Assembly: GCA_004352715.1 (NCBI GenBank)
Contig: SCFE01000105.1
Location: 444,205 to 508,204, forward strand
Source of the DNA: Hofstenia miamia
Lineage: Eukaryota; Xenacoelomorpha; Acoela
Direction of reading: 5' to 3'
DNA: 64,000 bases
A program made the position numbers and the translations under genes. The notes under the pieces are model-generated. The model saw only the letters and a list, made by a program, of their open reading frames with translations, was not told the origin of the DNA and ran no database searches. Positions 22,301-35,200 of the stretch are shown in pieces. The stretch's first letter is position 1; each line of letters opens with the position of its first letter.

Positions 22301-25229
22301 ACTCATGAATCCTGATGTGTGGTTTGAAGGCGTCTTTATTCGTTATTACTGCCTCTCTGACAATGAGCGCAAATATTTTAGCCTTCGTCCCCGCCGCCGT
22401 AATTCGCCTCGCCGTGACTGATTATCTCACTCTGGCTTTTCCGTGGGCTTGCCAATGCCCACAGTCTTGTATCTTTGAACCGTCCTCTCAGCTTTTGCAA
22501 TTTCTTCTTGCAGTCTCCTGTTGACTTCATTTTCATCACTGANNNNNNGCCGTGACTGATTATCTCCTCTGGCTTTTCCGTATTGCTTGCCAATGCCCAC
22601 AGTCTTGTATCTTTGAACCGTCCTCTCAGCTTTTGCAATTTCTTCTTGCAGTCTCCTGTTGACTTCATTTTCATCACTGAAACCTGGCTTAATCCTGCCA
22701 TTGCTGATAGTGTTGTTTTCTCCAACTCTACTCTTAAAGATCTTTCTCTTATGGATCCATCCAGTGGTCGTCATGGTGGTGTTCTCATTGTCTCTCGTCT
22801 TCCTAACCTTGACATCCGTCCCATTTCTTTCGATTCATTCTGTTGTTCTCAGTGACCACATTGTTTCTCTGCTCTGCGTTTACAACACTCCTTCGAAAAG
22901 TGCCTTTCGCATTCCCATTGCTGATTTATCATCTATGTTCGAGTGTTTTCATGACCAGTCTACCTACCTCTCTCATCACCTTGGCTTTTCCATTCGTCCT
23001 CATTTTCTTGTTTGTGGTGACTTCAATCTTCCTAATATCTGCTGGAATGCGTTCAACTCTACTGACACTTATGAGTCTGCAGTTTTAGAAGTTTTTGCCT
23101 GCTATTCTCTTGAACAACTTGTATTTTCTCCTACTTCCAGCTCCTCCCTGCTTGATTTGGTTCTGTACTCTCACCCCGATTACATATTTGACATATCTGT
23201 AATCCCTGTTCCTGCTAAGCTGTCAGATCACTCATTCGTCAGCTTCAATCTGTTTGTCAATTCTACTTCTCCATCTGCTAATCCGGTTGCTCCACAATAT
23301 GCTCGATTTAACAGTGACTTTCTGTCACTTAATGCTGTTCTCTCATCTTCGATGCCCGTTTTTATTGATTCCTTCTCAGTTGACGATTGGTTCACTTTCT
23401 TTCATCAAGTTATTTCTTCTTATGTTCCTCGTCTGCGGAAAAAGCGTGCTTCTCTTCCTTTCTATTTTTCGTCCCTTACTGTGCACTCCTTGAATAAATT
23501 GGAGTCTTACAAACGCCATTCTGGTACTACTGCTTCTCCGAAGCTTGCTTCTCTCACAGATGTTATCAATTTTATGGAACTTGACAAAGTCTCTTTTCTG
23601 TCCAGCTTCTTGTCCAGCTCTCTTCAAGACTCTTATTCCTTCCTGCGTTCTCTTCATTCCAAGCCTGAGCTCCCCAATTTGAGATGGAACCTTCTTTCTG
23701 CTCACTCTGACCTGGAGAAAGCTGATCTGTTCAACGCGTATTTTGCCTCTAACTTCTCTGTACCTGTCTCCATGTGCCCTGGTCCGCCTGCTGCCTCCCC
23801 GCTAATCCGACTTTGTGATATGGGTTTCAGCGCCCATGATATTTCTCTCATGCTTAAATCTTGCAAGTTGTCTGGTCCTTGTTATCCTGACGGTGTTCCT
23901 TCCTTTGTAATTCATGAAACCTCCTCTACGCTATCTATCTGATGATGTTATCACCTTCTCCATTCTTCGTACAAGTAACATCGCACCCTTCACTCGTTTT
24001 TCAATCGTGCTTGTACTGCAGCTAATTACATCTTGACTCTCAACCCTCCAACAGCGATTGATTTCCTTTCCCCGCCACCGAGCTTCAAGAAATCTTTGAT
24101 GGCTTTCCTCTTTGCTGAGCCCTTCTCCAACTTCGCCTACTCTTCCATTTGCTGTGACTGTCCTCGCTGCCGTAAAACTTGACTTGTTTTTATTTTTTTG
24201 TTGTGTATGTCTTCAGCGGCTAAATAAAGTCATTGATTGTTATTATTTATTATTACAATTGTGCATCTTATATACTTGGACAAGATCTACGTAATTTTAT
24301 ACAGAAAAATATTCTACATTCTCTAAGTTAATTTTTCCAAGGATATATAAAAAATGCACTAATTTTATACCATTGCGATGTTTTGTTAATTTGACGCATT
24401 TTCGTTAAGATAGAGCTTTGGTGTACATTTTTTTATTTCATAACATGATTAGGTCTCCGCTTGGGGAGGATATGTTTTTATCATCAATCTTATTCCACTT
24501 CACGTCTTTGTTTTGATTCTCATGGGTAGATACAGTAATCGTCTTTATGTCAGCTATTCTTCCTTCTACATCCTAGGATTATTACTTTCAATGCAAGTGC
24601 CTTTCGTTGGATTTCAACCTATCCGTACAAGTGAACACATGGCCGCAGCTGGTTAGTATTTTTTGTTAGTCTTAGTAGTATTTTACATAAATTTAACGCA
24701 CTTGTAAATGTAAATTTTGATGTTTTTAAGCAAGCGAATTCTTTCTTTAGTACAAGTTCCTAAATAAAATATTTACAAATGAAGTATTTTCTTTTGCATT
24801 TCCCGTTTTTTAACAAAACTTTTTGCCATATTTATATACTTTCCAGGCTTACGCGGAATGGTTTCTTATTGCATTGCAATAATTTTTTTTCTACATATTG
24901 ATATAATTTGATTCGATTATTTTTTATTAAAAATTGGTAGATTTTCTTTGTTTTATATCAATCAATCATGTACTTTGGGTTTCCATTTTTTGATATTGAA
25001 AAAATATTTTACTATTTTGTCTGCATACATAAATATTTAACTTTTAATTAATTTTGTTTAAGATATTCAAATGGGGTTTTGTTTTGATAAATAGTATTTA
25101 GGTTTAGTCATCAATTGAGGCAAATGTAAGCTAAATTGGCGTGGTTCTTGCTTTTGCTTTGCCAATTGTTTTTATACGTGATTGTATAACTTACGGTGCT
25201 ATTCCGAATCATATCAGCTAATCAACTGG

Positions 25230-25322
<93 letters not shown>

Positions 25323-28300
25323 CGTTCATAACTTTGTTTTTAGTTAATTTTTTGGCTGATTTTCTCTGAAAACAAGTTATACTTGAATAATTTCTTGTGA
25401 GCGGTGTCTGTAACAGGGGTGGGCAAAAATGTCATTTTAGCAAAAAAAATTTGTTGCAATATGCATTTAAAATAGTTAATATTTTGATATTTATCGATAT
25501 ATTTATACAAATAAATTGATTGAATTATTATTTTTAAAGATCTGAGTTGTCAAAAATGTCAGGGTGACTCTATATACTTTAGCACTATGATACATTTTTA
25601 TTCATTTGTCGCCCCTGGGCCCACTGTGGCAATATCGTGGAAACAAAATATTCTTTTAAAAGCAGGGTTTTAAGAGGTCTGTGTTGAAAATCGGTGGAGG
25701 ATAAATTAGTGTCAAATTTTAAATAAGGAAAATATGAAATTTTTATTTGGCGCTACATTTTGAGTACAGTAGACAATTAATCTAAATATGATCTTTTATC
25801 ATATAAAAAGTAGCCTAATTTACTTAAAGTATTGATGCTAGATCCCGTGATTAAAGTGACACCACCTTGGGGTGGGGGCGGGGTTTCGGGATATGAATTT
25901 TTTTAACTTTTTTGAACTTTGACCTTGAAAGTGACCTTATTTACGTCATTGTTACGAATTTATTTTTGAAACAAATATGCATCATTTATTTACTTTTTTT
26001 CTTATTTATTCATTCATTTTTATAAAAGTGGAAAAAAAAATATGAAAGATGACTGCCATGATTACATACTACTGGTTGACCCTGAGTCTTGTTCTTTTTG
26101 TTTTCCTGTTAGAGAAAGTCTTTGATAATAATTAGAACTAATATGAGTTTAATAAACAATTTCCTTCTATTTTTAATGCTCAATTAACATTAGGTTCTTT
26201 TCACCTATACTTTCCAAAAATCGATGACGTCACAACTTCATTTGCATATAAAATCGAAACAAACCAATTAATATATTATTTTGAAAATTGGTAAAATATA
26301 GTTTAAAGGTTTATCTTTCACTGTGCTAAAGCTTTGATTGTTTTGAAATATAGTCCCTTCCTCTATGCGTTATAGATATTTTTTACCTTAGTGAGTTAAG
26401 GGCTAGGATTAGAGACAGTGTTGATCAGTTAAATTAATTTAACTATTTTTCACCAGTTAAACTATTTTCATTTAATTTAACTAACTACAAATTTAACTAA
26501 TCAGAAACAGAGTAAAATATAACAAATAATGATTGGTGAAATTCTAAAAACGCATCAAACAATTTCAAATGAAATTTTATCATCCAAACATGATCAAACG
26601 AGTTTTCAATGTTCAGTCGATTTTTACGATGTTCAGTCAAATACTACGCGTTTGAATAACTTCGTTCTGCAATAGCAGGCGACGGTAACATCACCAAAAC
26701 TTTTCTGGCGCACTCAGCAAGCTTTGGGTACTTTTCATAATTGTTTTTGAAAAATTGGAAAGCAATCATTTCTGAATCTTCAGTTGACAAAAAATTTTCA
26801 ATTTCACATGAAAGACTGAGTTTTTCGCTGTCGGTCGAAGCCGTTGAACTGGTCACAGTCGATTGAAAAGCAGCCTCAAAATCATCAAGTCTCTGTTCAG
26901 GAATGACGATTTCTACATCGTCAGGGTAATCAGTATCTGGGTCAGCTTCCTTATAAAATGGTGAAATAAAATTTTTACAGCGTCCAGGGCTTCTTTAATG
27001 GCGAATTGCCTAATTTTTTTCTGTGGATTCAGCATAGTTGCAGCTCTCAAAGTTATTGGAAAATCCCTAAATCTCTTAGGCTGGTCCATTTTTACAGAGT
27101 TGCTAGAGAAAAATTGTGACTGGGTTGCGCAAACTTGGAGATTCTACCAAAGTCTGTATATACTGCTGCATCCTCTTAACTTGTGGTATGGCGACGTCAG
27201 CCCCTGGTCGTTCGCTTTCCAATAACCTCCCAAGCTCATGCAAGTGCCTTAAAACTTTCAACATTTTTTCTGCTAAACGACCGTCAAGACCACTGTATAG
27301 AACATGATTATTCGTTTCATCAAGTTTCCCGACATTTGTTTTGAGAAATTCTGCTTGTCGAAGATGCCCATACGAATGCGTATTTGAGAGTGACGGTCCA
27401 GAAAATTCTTTACAGAAATTTCTAAGGATTCGGAAAAACGGAAGATGGGCAACCGCGTCCAAAATACAATTGTTGACCCTGTGCGCACCACAACCTGCGA
27501 ACGGTATTTCCATTGAGGCATCTACCACCCCCTCGTCATACAACAGCTCCACTATGTTGTCAGAAAATAATCAGTGTGCAGCAACCATAGAATTGCAATT
27601 GTCGCTCTGAAAAGCTACGCATTTTTCGGGTCGGAGATTGCACTGCTCGAGTGTTCGTTTCAACTCAACGCTTGTGGTTATTGCCTTGGTATTGAAACAT
27701 GCTTAAACTCTGTGACCTGATTCAGTTGTACCCACTCCTTTGTTATATGGGATATGGAAATAAGCAGGACATTCTTGCCGTTATGGCAGTTCCAATGATC
27801 CAATTTGACACTGAAAGCGACTACCTCCTTCAAATTCTGTATTCTTTCTTTTGCCATGTTATCAATATCACATTGAAATGTTTTGTAATCGGGTATGCTG
27901 CTAAAATCAAGTAAACTTGATTTTTAGGTAACGTTGGAACGTAATAAATTCATGGGTATCATTGTCTTTGCAAAATCTAGACAATAATTTTCGTTTTTGA
28001 ATACTTGCAGTTGCAATTGAAAGAGAAGGTGTAATTCGTGTTTGATTTTCAGGTTCAAGTTTATCTTTCAATGCAACAGCATGTTCGCTTTGTAAATGGC
28101 TTCTGGCATTTGATAAGAAGTTGTTGCGACTAAAAATGAAGAGTTTTCGAGCATATGGTGCATTTATTATTGGAATTACCAATTGGCGCATAAAATTCTT
28201 CAATAATTTGTCTTGTACTACTTTTAGGACGACATGTCATGATTATGTAAATTAAACTTCAGTGTAGTAGTCTACAACTGTAAATGCAATGCTGTGATTG

Positions 28301-31300
28301 AAGCAATTAACACATGTAACAGAATGCCGCGATGCGCCACAACACACAACAAACTCGATTGTCCAATCAGAGAGCCTTAGTGTTAATATTAGCTCCACTA
28401 CAAAGCATTTAATACATTTTTAGGATAGAATGAAACTCGTTGATGTGTTACTTTAACTAAATAGTTAATAGGTAAACTATTTAAATGAATTAAATTAACT
28501 ATAACTAATTAGTTAAACTATAGATAAACTATTAGTTTAATTGGTCATCACTAGTTAGAGACAAACAAAACACCAATATTGGATTAATCTGCAAAATGTA
28601 TATAAATTGCAATTCTTTTTCATTTCCATTTTTAATCGCTTTCTTGATGCTAATAGTTCAATCATTCCATTTAGGCACATTTGCATTGATACAGGCTTAT
28701 GCTTTTCTTACATATTTGCGAGATCGAATGTCACGAGAAGAATTTAAATCATTTTTCCTATACTCTGTTATCGTTGCTGCTGGTGCTGTTTTTGCCGCGG
28801 TTGTTGGGCTGACTTACGCAGGTTATGTTGCTCCCTGGAGTGGTCGATTTTATTCACTCTGGGATACTGGGTAAGCATTTTCTAATTCTCTTGACTTTTT
28901 TACGGAAATGTTGCCCAGAACAATATAAAAGTATTGTATCTTTTAGCTATGCCAAAATTCACATTCCTATCATTGCCTCAGTATCCGAGCATCAGCCCAC
29001 TACCTGGGTCAGCTTCTTTTTCGATCTTCACGTACTCTCATGTGCTTTCCCTGCAGGGCTTTGGTTTTGTATTAAATCCGTAAATGATGAGCGCGTATTT
29101 GGTATGTATTATTTTTGTATTTTAGATATTTAAATATTTTTGTAACTAGTTATTTTGTATGCGGTGACTGCATCATATTTTGCCGGTGTTATGGTGCGTT
29201 TAATGTTGACGTTGACTCCCATTGTTTGCCTCTTTGCCGCAGTAGCTTTTTCTGAAACATTTGTACGTTTCATGCAAGATGATTCTTCTGCAGATGACTC
29301 TGATGAAGACACAATCGAACAAATCGCTGGGAGACATAAAGTTAAAAGAGATCTTTATGATAAGGTGACAACAATTTATATACATGGTAGTTTCCGATTA
29401 TCTTTATTGAATAGTGTTAATAAATTATATTTAGGCAGGTAAAGTTCGTCCTGTGCGTGAAAAAGAAAGCGAAAGTTTAGGAACCAATTTGAAATCTATT
29501 TGTGTATTCGTTTGTCTACTACTGTTAGTGTTATTCGTTGTGCATTGTACTTGGGTTACAAGCAGTGCGTATTCTTCGCCCTCGGTTGTTCTTGCGTCTT
29601 ACAATAACGATGGCTCTCGGAATATTTTAGATGATTTTAGGTTTGCTCTATTTCTTACCACTTTTTTATAAGTGATATGAGTTCAATTGAAATTGTTTAC
29701 TAAGAATTACCTTATGTTAATATGCATTGCCTCATGTAATTGTATCTTATATTTATCAAGCAGCTATTATCTTTGAAATGATTTTATACAAAGTTAAACA
29801 AGTGCAGGCACGTAAAACATTGCAAGTTATCAAATTTAGGCAACTTAATGTTTTAACAACAAGTAATGGTTTTGTTTCCTTATGTCTTTGTTACATTATC
29901 GTCAACTAATTCCGTCAGGCTTTTTGAAAGCAAATGTTGGCAAATTTACTTGCAGTATTTAGCATGAATAATATATTGTTGCCGCTTGTTTAAGGAAAGT
30001 CTTAAGTACTTTCTTACTCATTCATTCCTCAAAAATAATTGTAATACAATACATTCCTTGTTATTTCTACTTACTTCGCTATTCCTGAACGTTAGTTGCC
30101 TCGTAACTTATTAGACATTAGTCAATATTGACGTGTGTGTTGCCAACTAAGGAAGTTAATGAATTTCTCATTTCTTTAGTTTATTATTATTCTCAATTAA
30201 GCATAGCTTGTGATTCTCTGTTGGCATTAGAGGACCAATAATACATAACATAGTGCCATTCTAAGCTTTGCTTTGTGCTTCGGGAAATCGTTTTAATCTA
30301 TGAACTATACCATTTCTCATTCTATTTGGCACTAGCGGTTTTCAATTTGGCAATTGTCAGTCTAAATGGCAATAGCTCCATTCTATTTGGCGCTAATGTC
30401 ATTCTATTTGGCGCTAACGGTATTCTTTTTTGCAATAGTGTTATTCTATTTGGCAGAGTCAAAAAATTATATATAAGATTTACATAAACAAGATTGATAG
30501 ACAAAAATTATTTTTAATAACTAATGAAACTATATATGAAACCTAAAACTTAACGGAAACATGGTTTGATTTTACTTTTACCTCAAATTTATTTATGTCA
30601 TCTCAATTTGTAATTGCTGCTCGTGCTGATAAGGACATTCATCAGCATGGTGGATGTTTAATTGCAACTCATTCTGGTCCAAAATTCAATGTGATTTCGC
30701 TTGGTAATGGAATTAACTTTGCTTATTTGGGGTTATTATTCATCTCGTAGTTGAAGCATTGCTTGAGATTTGTATTTATACCCTCACCCTTCTACAAGGA
30801 AATGTCGTGTGAATACTACTACTTTGATAGAAGCAATCGAGTTTGGAATTTCAGATTTTAATAACTTTTGTAAAATGAAAAGGCCTAATCAGCATCTCTT
30901 AATTTATGGTGATTTTAATATTCCTGAATTTGATTGGGAATCCTACTACACTTCTGTTGTAGACGATATGAGCTCAATTGATTACCTGAGTTCTTATCAC
31001 ATGGTTCAAATTATTGATTTCCCTACTCATATTTCGGCCAATATTTTAGATCTGGTATTCACTAATTAAAATACTGTCAAAGTAATCAAAGCGATCAACG
31101 ATAATAGCTTCTGTGATCACTCTCTTCTACATTTGCAAATGCAACTTAATGATAATATTGATCTACCATCTCTTATTAATTGCCTTAGTCTTACCGAGAC
31201 AAGTACAAATTCTTTTAATAAAGCCAATGAATCAGAACTGAATTATATGTTGGACACCCTTACTAACATAAATGTAACTGGACAATTAGATTTTTATTGA

Positions 31301-32206
31301 TATGTGCGTGCCAAAGAGAAGGCTTGTTCGTAGAATACTACCCAACTATTTTTCTTCACATTCGGTTCACTTGTTCAATATCTCATGTAATGCTAAAAAA
31401 TTCGGTACATATTCACGTTTTAATAGCCTAGTAAATAATCTCTTTGAATCAATAGAGCGAGACAGAACTATTTATGTCAATAGTTTTGCTGATATTGCAT
31501 CGCCTAATGCCTGTTATAAGCTTCTTAGAAATGTGACGGCATCCCAGCTCCCCGATAAAATGTATTATTTGGATTTCACCTACTCATCCAGCTATGAAAT
31601 TGCTAGTAAAATCTTTAATTCTAAACAAACTCTTATTTTCATCACAAGTCTGGAGTCTTTCCTCCACGGATACTAACCAATTAGAACAATTCTATCGGTG
31701 CATTGTTTCATGGATTACGTCAGGTGAAGATCATAAAGAAAGACTAATAAAATTGAAACTATTACCTTTTTCCTTAAATTTGCAGTTATTGGATCTACTC
31801 TTCTTTCATAGAATCTTAACTAATACGTATGATATTAAAATATCTAACTTTATCACATATTACTTACCCAATAGACCTGGTCTACGATCTAGCAATAAGT
31901 TGCTATTGCAATCTAATCTGAAGAATAACATATCTAGAAAATTTTATTTAAATCGTATTGTGTCAATGGCCAATTATATTCATCTGCAAACAGACATTAA
32001 CTTATTTGAAGATTCTACTTTAACTAAGAGGAAATTTAATACACTCTTCTGTAATTATTCTATTTCCAATTATAATGCTGTAAGCAGTTGTCGTAAAGTA
32101 TTGATTTGCTTTTGTGTGAATTGTGCTAGTGTTAGTCGTGTGAATTTTTATTGATTTTATTTTCTATCCTTAACTTATTATTTATAATTTTTGAAATAAA
32201 TCTATT

Positions 32207-32265
<59 letters not shown>

Positions 32266-35200
32266 GATTTCAATTTGCTTTATTAAATAAGTAATGCTAT
32301 AAACTAAGTTAATCACAGAATCACAGTGAATTTAGCAGTAGAGCATCTATGGTACATAAAAATTATATGAATACTCTTTTCGAGCATCCTCAATTGCTGT
32401 AAAGTAACTTCTAGCCGCTGTTTTAGAAAAGGGAGGCTTTCTGAATTCAATCGGCATATTATTAAAAATTTCGGCTGTCTTTACAAAAAAAGATTTAGAA
32501 GCATGAGTATTTCGTATTGGGCAAATTTTTATATATTTATTTTGTCGAGCATTATACCTTAACTTGTTGTTTACAAAAGATATAAAAGTTTTGCTTTTGC
32601 CAATTATGACTGATAAAATACAAATAGCTTATATAGAGAATATATCGAGATGGTTTCAATATGTTATACTTTTTATAGTATTGGCTTATATGCGAAAATC
32701 TAGGGATTTCTGCAATTTGTTCAATACTCCTTTTGGACATGCTATCTAATTTATTCCATTTTAATGCGTGAGTCCCAATGGCAAGATACGAACCATAATT
32801 CACTATGTCATACAGTTGAGAACGAGCATAATTGATGAGAAAAGACTTGAGAATGCAATTCTTCATTATAATGATGGTAGAGTTAAAAGCTGCTAGTCTT
32901 CGAATTTTTTTCCCAAGAAACTCAGCAAAGTCCAAATTTTCATTAAATGATACCCCAAGATACGTAGCTTTGTTTTTGTTCACAAGTTCCAATCCATTTA
33001 GTTTTACTTTGAATTTGTTAAAATAGTCATTTTTAAAGTATGTAGCATAATAAACTGTTTTCTTGACATTAAGGTTGAGCTGGTTGATATCAAACCATTT
33101 TTTCATTGAAACAAAATCGGTTATTATCATTTTTGTACATTGGGTCTTATTGGCGCTACTATAATAAATACACGTATCATCAGCATACTGGATAACTTTG
33201 CAGAAAGAGAGAGAATTCGACAAGTCATTAACAAATACATTAAAAAGTATTGGGCCGAGAATTGATCCCTGGGGTACACCTCTTATGGTTTTCCTATAAC
33301 TTGATTTTTCTAGTTCAAGCTTGACTGCCTGGTGTCTTTCATTAAGGAAGCTCTCAATTAACATGATTGCATCTGAGCAAAAACCGTATTTTCGCAATTT
33401 TTTTATAAGGATTGCATGTGGCATACTGTCGAACGCCTTGGATAGGTCAGCAAAAACAACTGCGACATAATCTGAGTTATTAAGACATTCACGCCAGTTT
33501 TCTACTGCATATAACAAAGCATCCATTGCTGATTTCGACTTTGTAAATCCAAATTGGTGAGGAACAATTAATTTATTTTCATCAAAGTAGGTGGTAATTT
33601 GCTTTTGTAGGCTCTTCTCGAAGATTTTAGAAATAATATGTGTGACTGAGATAGGTCTATAATTAGACGAATTGCTGGGATCACCGCCTTTGTAAACCGG
33701 AGTAACAACTGCATATTTAAATNGCTTGACTGCCTGGTGTCTTTCATTAAGGAAGCTCTCAATTAACATGATTGCATCTGAGCAAAAACCGTATTTTCGC
33801 AATTTTTTAATAAGGATTGCATGTGGCATAGTGTCGAACGCCTTGGATAGGTCAACAAAAACAACTACAACATAATCTGAGTTAAGACATTCACGCCAGT
33901 TTTCTAAGGCAAATAGCAAAGCATCAATTGCTGATTTCAACTTTCTAAATCCAAATTGGTGAGGAACAATTAATTTATTTTCATCAAAGTAATTTGCCTT
34001 TGTAGGCTTTTCTCAGATTTTAGAAATAATTTGTGTGACTGAAATGGGTCTATAATTAGACGAATTGCTGGGGTCACCGCCTTTGTAGACCGGAGTAACA
34101 ACTGCATATTTAAATTCTGATGGAAAATGGGAATGACGAATGCATAAATTCAATAAATATGTTAAATGAGTTACTGTATTTCTAAATGCTATTTTTACAA
34201 TAAAATTTGGCACGTTTGAAGGTCCTTTGGACTTATAACTGTTGACTTGATCATTGTTTTTCAAAACTTCTTTTTCACTTAGGAAATTGAATGAAAAGGA
34301 TGAATTACAATGCTTAATATCCTCAGTGTACGGAAATGTCGGGCCGTTATAATTACCAATGTTTATAAAGTATTCATTCAACGTATTTGTTATTTGTGCT
34401 TTTGATTTTACTATACAGTTACCAGATTTTATTACAGTTGGCACAGTGTGTTTTACTGCAATTTTTTGCGAAATACTATTGACGAATTCCCATTTGCTTT
34501 TTTCTGTTTCCAATTTGTCAAACTGAATGAGACTATGCTTTTTATGAACGTGCTTTTCTAATCGTCTGACGAACAATTTATATAATCAATAGAAGACTTT
34601 GTGCTTTGCCATTGTTCGAAGCATTTTAAAAGCCTGGATTTTTCAACATCTAGATTTTTGCTCATACTCTCCTTATTCAATTGCCTAGGAAAAACTGAAA
34701 ATTTTTTTAATGGAGCATCCACATCAACAACAGCTTCAATGGTTGCAAGATGGGTTTTAATGACTTCATTAATATTATTGATTCTGTAAATGAAATTCCA
34801 ATTTATTGAATAAATATCTCTTAGAAATTTCTCAGAATCAAAACGCTTAACTATTTCCACACGCTTATGACGCACTACGTGCATTTCATTGTCAACTAAT
34901 ATCAATGCAATGTGTGTCACAGGTGAAACAAAAACAGGTGTATCTGCTAAGACAATTAGTAAATATATAATCAATTATTGTATTGCTCGAATTTGTACTA
35001 CAGGTAGGAACTTTGTCATTGAAAATAAGCAGCTGATGTTCATTCATGAAGTTCTTTATTAGGTAAGATTGTTTTTTGTCGCAGTAATTGATGTTAAAGT
35101 CGCCGCAAATAATTATTGTTTTAAAACAACTTAAATTGGAGAGTTCAAGAGACTTGTAATCCATAAATTCTGTTAGATACATTTTGTGTGGAGAGTATGT

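Noticed and set aside
25414-25427. CAGGGGTGGGCAAA, resembling a hAT end
   Set aside because: No matching opposite end or 8-bp duplication was found nearby, so it was not listed as an element.
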